Part shown: positions 1-8,281 of the stretch, piece by piece
How positions within the stretch are numbered: the first letter of the stretch is position 1
Layout of the letters: the number at the start of each line of letters is the position of its first letter
Source of the DNA: HRBIN24 sp035574155
GTDB taxonomy: Bacteria > Chloroflexota > Dehalococcoidia > SM23-28-2 > HRBIN24
Assembly: GCA_035574155.1 (NCBI GenBank)
Contig: DATLZD010000021.1
Span: 1 to 64,000 of the forward strand
Length of the DNA stretch: 64,000 bases
Direction of reading: 5' to 3'
Made by a program: the position numbers and the translations under genes
Notes under the pieces: model-generated
Database searches by the model: none
What the model was told of the DNA's origin: nothing
Seen by the model: only the letters and a program-made list of their open reading frames with translations

Positions 1-26
1 CAAGGAGGAGCACTTCGACTGAGGGC

Positions 27-839
27 CTACTTGGCGGCCGCCCCGTCCACCTGCCGCAGGAAGCGCAGGAGGACGGCGTTGAACTCGTCGGGACGCTCGA
101 CCTGGGGCGTGTGGCCGCAGCGGGGTATGAGGGCCAGCTGGCTGCCGGCGATGCGCTCGTGCATGCGCCGCGACGGTTCCACGAAGGGCTCGTCGTTCTC
201 GCCGCAGACGATGAGCACCGGCAGCGAGAGGCGCGAGAGGTCGTCCAGCAGGGGCCGCCGCTGGGCCATCGCCCGGGCGCAGTAGATGTAGGCCTCCCGG
301 GACGTCATCAGGAACTGCTCCCGCCACGTCTGCAGGAACTGGGGCTGGGCACGGAGCTGGTCGGCCATGGGGTTCATGGCCAGCTGTGCCTCCCAGACCG
401 CCTCCATGCCCTGCTCGCGGGCCAGCTCCACCAGTCGGGCCCGCTCGCGGGTGCGCAGTCCCTCGGGCGGCTCAGCCGACGTGTCCACCAGGACCAGGGA
501 GCGCAGCCTTTGGGGGCGGGAGAGGGCGATGACCTGGGCTATCATGCCGCCCATGGAGTGCCCCACCAGGTGGCACCCCTCCAGGCCCAGGCGGTCCATC
601 AGCGTGCTGACCGCCTCGGCCATCGCCTCCAGCGTATAGGCCCCGGGCTCAGTGGGGCGACCCGACAGCCCGTGGCCGGGGAGGTCGGGCGAGACGACGC
701 GGTAGTGGGGCCGCAGCGACGGCACCGTCAGCGCCCAGTTGCGGGAGTTCCCGGTGAAGCCGTGGACCAGCAGCACAGGCGTGCCGCTGCCCGCCTCGCG
801 GTAGTGGAGCTCGAGACCGCCGACGTCGACGGTGGGCAT
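27..839 (-). CDS. alpha/beta-fold hydrolase
   Basis: A 270-residue single-domain alpha/beta hydrolase, probably cytoplasmic, acting on an unknown ester or C-C bond substrate. An HGF oxyanion motif lies near residue 26, the nucleophile elbow GHSMGG places Ser95, and Asp216 (GEND) and His243 (CGHTP) complete the triad. The ATG at 839 is preferred over an in-frame upstream start at 899 because GGGGAGGTG lies just upstream of it. A TATACT-like -10 lies at 901-906 on the same strand. The family is clear; the substrate is not. Confidence 0.88.
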   Translation of the reverse strand: MPTVDVGGLELHYREAGSGTPVLLVHGFTGNSRNWALTVPSLRPHYRVVSPDLPGHGLSGRPTEPGAYTLEAMAEAVSTLMDRLGLEGCHLVGHSMGGMIAQVIALSRPQRLRSLVLVDTSAEPPEGLRTRERARLVELAREQGMEAVWEAQLAMNPMADQLRAQPQFLQTWREQFLMTSREAYIYCARAMAQRRPLLDDLSRLSLPVLIVCGENDEPFVEPSRRMHERIAGSQLALIPRCGHTPQVERPDEFNAVLLRFLRQVDGAAAK

Positions 840-1080
840 GGCGCACCTCCCCTTCGCGATGTCTCCCGCCTGCCTGACGCGCAGGTCAAGCCCTTGCAAA
901 AGTATAACACCGTCCCCGCCCGCGTAGTTGGGCGAGGTTTATTTTCTGCGGACGATGTGGTAGCATTATGGGGAGCCAGGTCGCTCTGGAATCGGGTTGC
1001 TCCAGTCCCCCTCGGCCGCCCGATGACCCAAGCGTGACCAGGCGAAAAAGCGGAACAGAGAGCCAAAGGGAGGTCATCGG

Positions 1081-1377
1081 GTGGTTTACCAAGACAAGAC
1101 CCTAGTCTGCGTCGAATGCGGAGAGTCCTTCGTCTTCTCCGCGGACGACCAGCAGTTCCACGCCAGCCGCGGCTACCAGGACCCGAAGCGGTGCCCCAAC
1201 TGTCGCCAGGCCCGGCGCCAGGCGATGGGCGGCGGCCCTGCCCGGCCCATGTATGACGCGGTCTGCGCTCGCTGCGGGGCCAAGACGCAGGTGCCCTTCC
1301 TGCCACGGCAGGACCGGCCCGTCTACTGCAGCGACTGCTTCAACAAGGTGCGTCCTGCCCCTCGCCGTGGCTTCTAG
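1081..1377 (+). CDS. zinc-ribbon protein (zf-trcl / CxxC-x-CxxC type)
   Basis: A 98-residue protein starting at GTG. It carries four CxxC-type pairs: CVEC and CPNC in the first half, then CARC and CSDC in the second. The first half matches the 'probable zinc-ribbon' (zf-trcl) pattern that starts DKTLVC. The second half, ending in PVYCSDCF, matches the CxxC repeat module common in Chloroflexota and some candidate phyla. It should bind two zinc ions. The role is unknown; nucleic-acid or protein binding is plausible. It sits directly before a second small protein and may share a transcript with it. Confidence 0.8.
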   Translation: MVYQDKTLVCVECGESFVFSADDQQFHASRGYQDPKRCPNCRQARRQAMGGGPARPMYDAVCARCGAKTQVPFLPRQDRPVYCSDCFNKVRPAPRRGF

Positions 1378-1443
1378 CGCCACGGTGCCCGAGGGGGACA
1401 GAGGCCGGACGGACCACAGCGATAGCAAGAGGAGGCGATGATT

Positions 1444-1731
1444 ATGGCCCTTGTAGTGACCGACAGGGCGGCCGAGCTGCTCAAGGAGATCAAGCTGGAG
1501 CTGGCTGAGACGCCTGACAAGACCCTGCGGCTGATCCAGCGCAGCGGCGGCTTCGAGTTGGCCTTCGACGAGGCCCGCTCCGACGACCACGTCTACCACA
1601 GCGGCGACGTGCCCGTGCTGCTGGTGTCCCCGGAGGTGGCGGCGGTGCTGGCCAACGCCACCATCGACGCCGAGGAGACGGACGAAGGCCCCCGCCTGAC
1701 CCTCTCCACCAGCGAAGAGGCCGAGGACTAG
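1444..1731 (+). CDS. HesB/IscA-like fold protein without cysteines
   Basis: A 95-residue acidic protein resembling the HesB/IscA (iron-sulfur biosynthesis) fold, with an N-terminal helix (TDRAAELLKEI) followed by beta-rich sequence and 'GGFELAFDEA'. No cysteine is present, so the three conserved A-type carrier cysteines are missing and cluster transfer by the usual route is not possible. The ATG at 1444 is favoured because AGGAGG at 1430-1435 is 8 nt away; the ATG at 1438 would be only 2 nt away. The fold assignment is by similarity of pattern and is moderate. Confidence 0.6.
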   Translation: MALVVTDRAAELLKEIKLELAETPDKTLRLIQRSGGFELAFDEARSDDHVYHSGDVPVLLVSPEVAAVLANATIDAEETDEGPRLTLSTSEEAED

Positions 1732-1771
1732 AACAGCCGGCGCCCCCCAGACTGGAGCGCACTCCTCCCCC

Positions 1772-1780
1772 TGCTATCAT
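1772..1780 (+). promoter_or_regulatory. extended -10 promoter (TGcTATCAT)
   Basis: TGC followed by TATCAT at 1775-1780 lies 26 nt before the CoA-transferase start. No good -35 is visible, consistent with an extended -10 promoter. The same nine bases recur upstream of the GH2 gene at 8262-8270. Confidence 0.45.
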
Positions 1781-1806
1781 GGACAGTGCGGGAGGAGTGC
1801 GCCCCC

Positions 1807-3078
1807 ATGAGCGGGCCGTTGCAGGACATCCGCGTCCTCGACCTCACCTGGATACTGGCTGGCCCCTACGCCAGCATGATCCTGCGTGACCTGGGGGCCG
1901 ACGTCATCAAGGTGGAGCGCCCACCCTACGGCGATGTCTCCCGCACCACCGCGCCCTACATCGAGGGCGAGTCGGTCTACTTCTTCTCCGTCAACCGCGG
2001 CAAGCGCAGCATCTGCCTGGACCTGAAGCACCCCGCCGGCCGCGACCTCTTCCTGCGCCTGGTGGAGAAGGTGGACGTGGTGATGGAGAACTTCACCCCG
2101 GGCACCATGGAGCGGTTGGGCCTGGGCTACGAAGTCCTCTCGCAGCGCAACCCGCGCCTGGTCTACGCCGCCACCTCGGGCTTCGGACAGACGGGCCCCT
2201 ACCGCCACAAGCCGGCCCTGGACATCATCGTCCAGGGGATGGGCGGCATCATGAGCATCACCGGTGAGCCCGGGGGTAGGCCGGTGCGACCGGGCATCTC
2301 CCTGGGCGACATCGCCGCTGGCCTGTTCACCGCCATCGGCATCCTGGCTGCCCTGCATGAGCGCGAGCGCAGCGGCCAGGGGCAGATGCTGGACATCAGC
2401 ATGCTGGACTGCCAGGTGGCCATCCTGGAGAACGCCTTCGTCCGCTACTTCGCCACCGGCCAGGTCCCCGGCCCCCTGGGCACGCGCCACCCCTCCACCA
2501 CCCCCTTCCAGGCCTTCCCCACCAAGGACGGCTGGATCGTCATCGCCCTCAGCTGGGGAGTGGAGAACCAGTGGGAGCTGCTGCTGGCAGCGCTGGGGCT
2601 GCCGGAGCTCATTGATGACCCCCGCTTCGAGACGCCCGCCCTGCGCACCCAGCACCATGACGAGCTGGAACCTATCCTGAGCGAGGCCTTCCGGCGCAAG
2701 ACCACCCGCGAGTGGCTGGAAGAGCTGGAGCCCCTGGGCATACCCTGCGGACCCCTCAACGATATCGCCCAGGCGGCCGCCGACCCCCAGGTCCAGGCAC
2801 GGGAGATGCTGGTGGACGTGGAGCACCCCAAGGGCTTCCGCCTCAAGGTGGCCAACACCCCCATCAAGCTGTCGCGGACGCCCGGAGGCGTGCACGGGCC
2901 GCCGCCTGCCATCGGCCAGCACACGGACGAGGTCCTGCGGGAGCTGCTGGGGCTGTCGGAGGCGGAGATAGCCGCTCTGAGAGAGGCGGGGGCCATCTTC
3001 GGCCCCCTGCCCAGCCCCGTGCCCCTCCTCTACCGCGGCCGCCTGGAGGCCACGGCCGCCGGCGAAGAGGCGTCCTAG
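1807..3078 (+). CDS. CaiB/BaiF family CoA-transferase
   Basis: A 423-residue class III (CaiB/BaiF) CoA-transferase that should move CoA between carboxylic acids via a mixed anhydride. The N-terminal 'VLDLTWILAGPYAS' and 'GADVIKVERP' motifs are typical, and the catalytic Asp of the family is at residue 168 in LGDIAAG, 22 residues before the RSGQGQ segment. The start at 1807 has GGAGGAG upstream; an earlier in-frame start at 1786 overlaps this ribosome site. The substrate pair is unknown. Neighbouring acyl-CoA dehydrogenase and enoyl-CoA hydratase genes suggest an organic-acid or fatty-acid catabolic role. Confidence 0.9.
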   Translation: MSGPLQDIRVLDLTWILAGPYASMILRDLGADVIKVERPPYGDVSRTTAPYIEGESVYFFSVNRGKRSICLDLKHPAGRDLFLRLVEKVDVVMENFTPGTMERLGLGYEVLSQRNPRLVYAATSGFGQTGPYRHKPALDIIVQGMGGIMSITGEPGGRPVRPGISLGDIAAGLFTAIGILAALHERERSGQGQMLDISMLDCQVAILENAFVRYFATGQVPGPLGTRHPSTTPFQAFPTKDGWIVIALSWGVENQWELLLAALGLPELIDDPRFETPALRTQHHDELEPILSEAFRRKTTREWLEELEPLGIPCGPLNDIAQAAADPQVQAREMLVDVEHPKGFRLKVANTPIKLSRTPGGVHGPPPAIGQHTDEVLRELLGLSEAEIAALREAGAIFGPLPSPVPLLYRGRLEATAAGEEAS

Positions 3079-3084
3079 CCTGCC

Positions 3085-3789
3085 CTACGAGATGCCGCCG
3101 AAGCCCGGCGGCAGCCCCTCCAGGTGGGCGATGTCGTTGACCCGCCAGATGACGCGCCGCCTGCCCTTCACCCGCACCGAGGTTATACTGGCGTTAAAGG
3201 TGTAGAAAAGGAAGTCACGGCGCACCCTGAGCACGATGGCCAGATAGGTCTGGATGAAGCCGAAGTGGGTCACCACCGCCACCCTCCGGCCCTCGTAGCG
3301 ACGGGCTATGCGGTCCATCACCTCGCGCACGCGCCGGCGGGCGGCGCGGCTCCCCTCCGAGCCGGGAAAGGCGTCCCAGCGCATCTCCCGGGCCAGGCGC
3401 CTCGCCAGCGCCTCGGCCGCCTCCCCTTGCAGCTGCCGCGGGTCGTTGTCGGGGGAGCCCATGACCACCTCCCGCAACCCCTCCTCCACCTCCACGGGCA
3501 GGCCGGTGGCCCCGGCGATGAACTGGGCCGTCTCCAGGGCACGCCGCGATGGGCTAGAGACGATGGCATCCAGCCCTTGCCGGGCCAGCCTCTGGGCCAG
3601 GCGCTGCGCCTGGACCCTCCCCACCTCTGTCAGGGGAGGGTCGCTCCACTCGCGCGCCTCGCCGGTGTTGCTGAGGGCCTGAGCGTGGCGCACCAGGTAG
3701 AGCCTGGTGGCCCCCATGCCGATGAGGAGCGCCTCGCGGAAATAGTAGGCGATGGGGTCGCCGGGGGGAGTGGACACAGGCTGCGACAT
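3085..3789 (-). CDS. histidine phosphatase family protein (phosphoglycerate-mutase-like)
   Basis: A protein of up to 234 residues of the histidine phosphatase superfamily. The phospho-accepting His is in 'LYLVRHAQALSNTGE' (RHA rather than the usual RHG). The second catalytic His is in VTHFGF, and 'GLREVVMG' supplies the acid region. The start is uncertain: the codon at 3789 has GAGGG touching it, while an ATG at 3717 lies nearer to the conserved motif. It is convergent with the CoA-transferase and 15 nt downstream of the acyl-CoA dehydrogenase, so it is probably cotranscribed with that gene. The substrate is unknown. Confidence 0.82.
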   Translation of the reverse strand: MSQPVSTPPGDPIAYYFREALLIGMGATRLYLVRHAQALSNTGEAREWSDPPLTEVGRVQAQRLAQRLARQGLDAIVSSPSRRALETAQFIAGATGLPVEVEEGLREVVMGSPDNDPRQLQGEAAEALARRLAREMRWDAFPGSEGSRAARRRVREVMDRIARRYEGRRVAVVTHFGFIQTYLAIVLRVRRDFLFYTFNASITSVRVKGRRRVIWRVNDIAHLEGLPPGFGGIS

Positions 3790-3804
3790 CCCTCGGCCGC
3801 TGCG

Positions 3805-4995
3805 CTAGCCCCGCGGCAGCCCCAGGCCCCGCATGGCGATGATGTTGCGCATCACCTCGGACGTCCCGGCGGCGATGGTGGTGGCCACCGAGCCCAGGTA
3901 GTAGTCGGCGATGCGGCCCGCCAGGGGCGCCCACTTGCTCCCGGGCCGCAACTGGCCCCCCAGGCCCAGCACCTCCATGCCCGCCCGCGCCAGCCGCTGC
4001 TGCAGCTCCGAGCCGAACAGCTTGCTCATGGACGCCTCCTGGTTGGGGATGCGGCCCTGGGACTGGACCCAGGCCACCCGGTAGGCCAGCAGCCTCCCCA
4101 CCTGGAACTCGATCTTCAGCTCCGCCAGCTTGTATCGGACGGCAGGGACCGCCAGCAGCGGCCGACCGTCCCGCTCCGTCTCGCGGGCGAACTGGACCAG
4201 CTCCTCGTAGAGGCGGATGCCGGCCATCACACGGTTGATGCCCGAGCGCTCGAAGTCCAAGGTGGCAGCGGCCACGTACCAGCCCCGGTTCAGCTCCCCC
4301 ACCAGGTTCCGCCTCGGCACCCGCACGTTGTCGAAGAACACCTGGTTGAAGGCGTGCCGCCCCGTCATGTCGATGAGGGGCCGCACGGTGATGCCGGGCG
4401 TGCGCATGTCCACCAGAAAGTAGGAGATGCCCCGGTGCTTGGGGGCGTCGGGGTCGGTGCGGGCCAGGAGGATCATCCAGTCGGCCACGTGGGCCAGGGA
4501 CGTCCAGATCTTCTGCCCGTTGACCACGAAGTAGTCCCCGTCCTCAACGGCGGTGGTCTGGAGGGAGGCCAGGTCGGAGCCCGCCCCCGGCTCGCTGAAG
4601 CCCTGACACCAGATGACCTCGGCGTTGGCTATGGGCGGCAGGTGCTCCCGCTTCTGCTCCTCGCTCCCGTAAAGGATGATGGTGGGCCCCACCCGGTCGG
4701 GGCCGACGCCCAGCTGCTGGGGGGCGCGGTGGTACGCCATCTCCTCGTTGAAGATCACCTGCTTCATGATGCTGGCCCCCATGCCGCCGTACTCCTTGGG
4801 CCAGGCGAGGGTCAACCACCCCTTCTGGGCCAGCTTCTTCTGGAAGCGCCTGATCTCCTCCAGGCCGCGTCCTCCCCCGTAACCGAGGGGACTCTCGGCG
4901 CCGCCCTCGGCCGCCTCCTCGGACCACTCGCGGCGCAGGAACTCGCGCACCTCCTGCCTGAAGGCCTCCTCCTCCGGCGAAAAGCGGAACTCCAT
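3805..4995 (-). CDS. acyl-CoA dehydrogenase family protein
   Basis: A 396-residue FAD-dependent acyl-CoA dehydrogenase. It has the N-terminal helical domain, the flavin-contact segment WCQGFSEPGAGSDLA, the middle beta domain and a C-terminal helical domain ending in 'AAGTSEVMRNIIAMRG'. At the position of the MCAD-type catalytic Glu (usually EGT) the protein has Ala, as in some actinobacterial FadE subunits that use a base elsewhere or work as heteromers. The start at 4995 has GGGAGG at 7 nt. It is divergent from the CapA-like gene. Confidence 0.9.
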   Translation of the reverse strand: MEFRFSPEEEAFRQEVREFLRREWSEEAAEGGAESPLGYGGGRGLEEIRRFQKKLAQKGWLTLAWPKEYGGMGASIMKQVIFNEEMAYHRAPQQLGVGPDRVGPTIILYGSEEQKREHLPPIANAEVIWCQGFSEPGAGSDLASLQTTAVEDGDYFVVNGQKIWTSLAHVADWMILLARTDPDAPKHRGISYFLVDMRTPGITVRPLIDMTGRHAFNQVFFDNVRVPRRNLVGELNRGWYVAAATLDFERSGINRVMAGIRLYEELVQFARETERDGRPLLAVPAVRYKLAELKIEFQVGRLLAYRVAWVQSQGRIPNQEASMSKLFGSELQQRLARAGMEVLGLGGQLRPGSKWAPLAGRIADYYLGSVATTIAAGTSEVMRNIIAMRGLGLPRG

Positions 4996-5031
4996 GACCG
5001 GCCTCCCGTGCGCGTCAGGTTCGACGGCCTT

Positions 5032-5039
5032 AATATACA
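5032..5039. promoter_or_regulatory. AT-rich -10 region between divergent genes
   Basis: The only AT-rich stretch between the divergent acyl-CoA dehydrogenase and CapA-like genes reads as TATATT on the minus strand (5037-5032) and TATACA on the plus strand (5034-5039). It could serve as the -10 of both. No convincing -35 was found. Confidence 0.3.
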
Positions 5040-5063
5040 CCCTCAGTCGCCGGAGGGCGACCG

Positions 5064-6188
5064 GTGAGATGGGGCCTATGGATGGCCTTGGCCCTGGCGG
5101 TGGTCCTAGCCGCCTGCCGCCACGGGGAGGGTGGGGACCCCGCCCTCGTGGCCCCCACGGAAGCCCCGACGCCCAGCCCCACCGTAGCCCCCACCCCTAC
5201 CCCAACGCCTACGCCACCGCCCGTGGCCTCCCTGGCCGATGTCTTCCCTCCGCAAGAGCTCGAGCTGGCCCGTCTGGACCCGTCCCACCTGCGGGTGCTG
5301 GTGGCCACCGGAGACGTCATCCCTGCGCGGATGGTAGATGTCACCATTCGCCGCCGCGGAGACGACTTCCTCTACCCCGTCCAGGACGTGGCCCATCTCA
5401 CCCGCGCCGCCGACGTGACGGTCATCAACCTGGAGGCCCCCCTCATTGAGGACTGCCCCTATCACGACACCGGTTTCACCTTCTGCGGTCGGCCGGGATT
5501 CGTGCGTGCCCTGGAGGCCATGGGCGTGGACGTGGCCACCCTGGAGAACAACCACATAGGCAACTACGGGCAGGCCGGCATAGCCTCCACCCAACAGGTC
5601 CTGGCGCGGGCAGGCATAGCCTGGGCCGACCGCCACCGACTGGCGGTCCTGGACGTGCGGGGCCTGCGCTTCGGCTTTCTGGCCTTCAACGGCGTCGGCG
5701 AGAGCTTCGACCGGGAGGCCGTTCGCCAGGGCATCGCCTCGGCCCGACCGCAGGTGGACGTGCTGGTGGTGGCCTTCCACTGGGGCATGGAATACGTCGA
5801 CGTGCCCCAGCCCGCACCTGGGATAGCCCCCGACGACCCGGTGGAGATAGCCCACCTGGCGGTGGACGCCGGCGCTGACCTGGTGCTGGGGAACCACCCC
5901 CATTGGGTCCAGGCGGTGGAGGTCTACCGGGGCAAGCTCATCGTCTACGCCCACGGCAACTTCATCTTCGACCAGATGTGGAGCTACGAGACGCGCGTCG
6001 GGGTCATCGGCCGCTACACCTTCTACGACCGCCAGCTGGTCAGGGCCGAATTTCTGCCGGTGCTCATCGAGGACTATTCCCGCCCCCGTCCCTTGGAGGG
6101 CGCCGAGGCGCAGGCCGTGCTGGAGCGTATGCGCCGTGCCAGCGAGGCCCTGGCCCAGAGGCTGGCCACCCGCCCTAGCGCCCCTTGA
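5064..6188 (+). CDS. CapA-family lipoprotein (PGA synthesis CapA-like metallophosphatase fold)
   Basis: A 374-residue protein with a lipoprotein signal peptide (hydrophobic core, lipobox LAAC, Cys18). A Pro/Thr-rich linker covers about residues 28-52, followed by a CapA domain. 'VATGDVIPARMVD', 'INLEAPL', 'LENNHIGNYG', 'VVAFHWGMEY' and 'LVLGNHPHWVQ' are the metal-binding motifs of this calcineurin-like family. It should be anchored outside the membrane. CapA proteins take part in poly-gamma-glutamate capsule synthesis, but no capB/capC is nearby, so the function here is open. It starts at GTG with GGAGGG upstream, and its end overlaps the convergent hydratase by 14 bp. Confidence 0.85.
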   Translation: MRWGLWMALALAVVLAACRHGEGGDPALVAPTEAPTPSPTVAPTPTPTPTPPPVASLADVFPPQELELARLDPSHLRVLVATGDVIPARMVDVTIRRRGDDFLYPVQDVAHLTRAADVTVINLEAPLIEDCPYHDTGFTFCGRPGFVRALEAMGVDVATLENNHIGNYGQAGIASTQQVLARAGIAWADRHRLAVLDVRGLRFGFLAFNGVGESFDREAVRQGIASARPQVDVLVVAFHWGMEYVDVPQPAPGIAPDDPVEIAHLAVDAGADLVLGNHPHWVQAVEVYRGKLIVYAHGNFIFDQMWSYETRVGVIGRYTFYDRQLVRAEFLPVLIEDYSRPRPLEGAEAQAVLERMRRASEALAQRLATRPSAP

Positions 6189-6981
6189 ACTGGGGCTCCC
6201 GTTTTTCCAGGAAGGCGCGGGGGCCTTCGCGGGCGTCCTCCGTCATCTGGGCGATGATCATGGCCGCCTGGGCCGCCTCCAGCGCCTCGTCCAGGTCCGT
6301 GAACTGGCCCCGGTAGGCCAGCCGCTTGGAGAGCTGGATGGCCACCGCCGGCCCCCGGGCCAGCTTCTGGGCGAACTCGAGGGTATAGGGCATCAGCTCC
6401 TCCGGCGGCAGGACCTTGCTCACGTAGCCGATGCGCAGCGCCTCCTCGGCATCGATGATCTCCCCCGTCCAGATGAGCTCCAGGGCCTTGGCCATCCCCA
6501 CGATGCGGGGTAAGAGCCAGCAGCCGCCGTCGCCCGGGATGATGCCCATGCGGACGTAGGTCATGCCGAAGCGGGCGGTGCTGGAGGCGAAGCGGATGTC
6601 CGCCAGGGAGGCCATGTCCATGCCCGCCCCCACGGCCACCCCGTTGACGGCCGCTATGTAGGGCTTGTCCATCTGGGCCAACAGGCGGGGGATGCGCTGG
6701 ATGGAGTCCCGCAGAAAGTTGCGGTTCTCTACCAGGTCGCGAGAGCGGTCCATGAGGGCACCGGCCGCCCCGGACCCCACGTCGGCACCGGCACAGAAGG
6801 CCCTCCCCGCCCCCGTCACCACCACGACCCGGACGTTGGCGTCCAGGTGCGCGTCCTGCAGGGCCGCATACCACTCGTCGATCATCTGGCGGGTGAAGGC
6901 ATTGAGCCGCTCGGGGCGATTGAGGGTGATGACGGCGACACCGTCGTCCCGCTTCTCGTAGATGACCTGCTCGAACTGCAC
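6175..6981 (-). CDS. enoyl-CoA hydratase/isomerase family protein
   Basis: A 268-residue crotonase-fold protein. 'VITLNRPERLNAFT', 'GAGRAFCAGADVGSG' (oxyanion hole) and 'AVNGVAVGAGMDMASLADIRFA' are diagnostic. Around the second catalytic position it reads 'MGIIPGDGGCWLLPRIVG', so one of the two hydratase Glu residues is replaced by Asp or Gly, and isomerase or hydrolase activity is possible. It starts at GTG 6981 with GGAGGAGGGA directly upstream; the frame stays open further upstream but that part is not coding-like and overlaps the MFS gene. It is likely cotranscribed with the MFS transporter. Confidence 0.88.
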   Translation of the reverse strand: MQFEQVIYEKRDDGVAVITLNRPERLNAFTRQMIDEWYAALQDAHLDANVRVVVVTGAGRAFCAGADVGSGAAGALMDRSRDLVENRNFLRDSIQRIPRLLAQMDKPYIAAVNGVAVGAGMDMASLADIRFASSTARFGMTYVRMGIIPGDGGCWLLPRIVGMAKALELIWTGEIIDAEEALRIGYVSKVLPPEELMPYTLEFAQKLARGPAVAIQLSKRLAYRGQFTDLDEALEAAQAAMIIAQMTEDAREGPRAFLEKREPQFKGR

Positions 6982-7013
6982 GGCTCCCTCCTCCCTCGGC
7001 CTGTTGTGGTAGG

Positions 7014-8204
7014 TCAGACCGGGGCCGGGCGCATCCCCGCCCGCAGGGGACGCCCCACCAGGGGCAGGGCCAGGGACGCCACGGCCGCCAGGCACCACAC
7101 GCCGGCCATGGCCAGAAAGGCCGCTGATGTGTCCCAGCGGTCCACCACCGCCCCGGCCATGACCCCGCCCACCCCGCCCAGGCCGAACTCGGCCAGAAAG
7201 TAGAGGCCGAAGCTGCTGCCCACCAGGCGGGCAGGCGTGTAGTCGGCTATGAGGGTATTGTATATGGGCTGACGGGCAAAGCTGAAGAAGACGAAGGCCG
7301 CGGCAGCCGCCAGCAACGGCGCCCCCGACAGCAGGCCCATGAGCGCCAACGGCAACAGCGCCGCCACCGTGACCCCTATGGCCAGGGCCTCCACCTGCAG
7401 ACGCCGGGTCAGGAGGCCGCCGGCATACTGGCCCACCGCCCCCGTCAGGTAGGCGCCGGTGGTCAGCCAGTCGCCCAGGTCTTCCCGCACCTCCAGCCTG
7501 ATGTGGGACGGCAGGAAGGTGAGGGTGCCACGGTAGACAATGCCCACCAGCACGGAGAGGACATAGACCAGCAGCAGGGCCGCCACCACCCGGGTCGCCC
7601 GGGACTCCCCAGCGCCCCTGGGCCGACCGCCCGCGCCGACCGCGGCCCCCTGCGGACGGTCCCTGGGGAGCCGCGTCGCCCACAGCGCCAGCAGGGCCGC
7701 CAGCCCGGCCATCAGCACGTAGGCCCAGCGCCACCCGGCCAAGGCGGCGATGCCGCCAGCGATGCCCGGTGCCAGGGCAAGGCCGACGTTCCCCGCCGCG
7801 CCGTGCATGCCCATGGCCATGCCCCGCTCCCCCACCCCCTGGGCTATGAGGGCCGTGGCAGCCGGGTGGTACATCCCCATGGCCAGCCCCAGCAGGCCCA
7901 TGGACAGCGCCAGCAGCCAGGGCGAGAAGGCCAGGGAGACCAGCAGGGCGGCCACCCACGCCCCCGCGAAGGTCAGGCCCAGCACCCGCTGCGGCCCTAT
8001 GCGGTCGCTCAGGAGGCCGGCAGGGAAAGCGGTGCTGCCGAAGGCCCACCCGAAGACGGTGGCCACGCCGCCCAAAAAGGCCTCGCTGGAGCCCAGGTCC
8101 AAGGCGATGTCCAGCAACAGCGCCCCGTAGGCAGTCTCGATGGCGTGGACCAGGGCGTGGCCCAGGTTGGTGTAGACGACGACCTGACGTTCGTGCCGCG
8201 CCAC
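7014..8204 (-). CDS. MFS transporter
   Basis: A 396-residue major facilitator with about twelve hydrophobic helices. The cytoplasmic loop between helices 2 and 3 reads 'GLLSDRIGPQRVLG', close to the MFS signature. The GTG at 8204 is preferred because a TATAAT -10 at 8222-8217 ends only a few bases upstream, making any earlier start impossible from that promoter. It is divergent from a GH2 glycosidase, with a palindrome in between, so sugar or glycoside transport is one possibility; drug efflux is another. Confidence 0.87.
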   Translation of the reverse strand: MARHERQVVVYTNLGHALVHAIETAYGALLLDIALDLGSSEAFLGGVATVFGWAFGSTAFPAGLLSDRIGPQRVLGLTFAGAWVAALLVSLAFSPWLLALSMGLLGLAMGMYHPAATALIAQGVGERGMAMGMHGAAGNVGLALAPGIAGGIAALAGWRWAYVLMAGLAALLALWATRLPRDRPQGAAVGAGGRPRGAGESRATRVVAALLLVYVLSVLVGIVYRGTLTFLPSHIRLEVREDLGDWLTTGAYLTGAVGQYAGGLLTRRLQVEALAIGVTVAALLPLALMGLLSGAPLLAAAAAFVFFSFARQPIYNTLIADYTPARLVGSSFGLYFLAEFGLGGVGGVMAGAVVDRWDTSAAFLAMAGVWCLAAVASLALPLVGRPLRAGMRPAPV

Positions 8205-8216
8205 GGTGCGGCCGCC

Positions 8217-8222
8217 ATTATA
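8217..8222 (-). promoter_or_regulatory. -10 element for the MFS gene (TGcTATAAT)
   Basis: On the minus strand TATAAT is preceded by TGC, an extended -10. The expected transcription start is about 6 nt from the GTG at 8204, so the mRNA would be leaderless or nearly so. Confidence 0.55.
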
Positions 8223-8233
8223 GCACGGGCCGT

Positions 8234-8249
8234 CCCGACAATTGTCGGG
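8234..8249. promoter_or_regulatory. perfect 16-bp palindrome, candidate operator
   Basis: CCCGACAATTGTCGGG is its own reverse complement. It covers the -35 of the plus-strand GH2 promoter and lies just upstream of the -10 of the MFS gene, so a dimeric repressor bound here could control both. No regulator gene is adjacent. Confidence 0.6.
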
Positions 8250-8270
8250 GAGGGAATCCCCTGCTATCAT
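8242..8270 (+). promoter_or_regulatory. promoter of GH2 gene (TTGTCG-17-TATCAT)
   Basis: The -35 TTGTCG is at 8242-8247 and the -10 TATCAT at 8265-8270, preceded by TGC, with 17 bp spacing. The start codon at 8282 is only 12 nt past the -10, implying a 5' leader of about 5 nt. No Shine-Dalgarno sequence is present. Confidence 0.65.
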
Positions 8271-8281
8271 CGGGCCAGCAT

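Noticed and set aside
1..22. Possible last seven codons of a plus-strand gene ending in TGA at 20-22
   Set aside because: The open frame (ending EEHFD) is consistent with a gene entering from the left, but seven codons are too few to support a call.
3124..5067. 647-codon plus-strand open frame opposite the phosphatase and acyl-CoA dehydrogenase genes
   Set aside because: It is antisense to two well-supported genes and its composition (His/Gly/Pro/Leu-rich) is the usual shadow of GC-rich coding sequence.
6981..8049. Long minus-strand open frame continuing upstream of the enoyl-CoA hydratase
   Set aside because: It overlaps the MFS transporter in another frame, has low-complexity Gly/Ala/Arg composition, and a clear GTG start with ribosome site exists at 6981.
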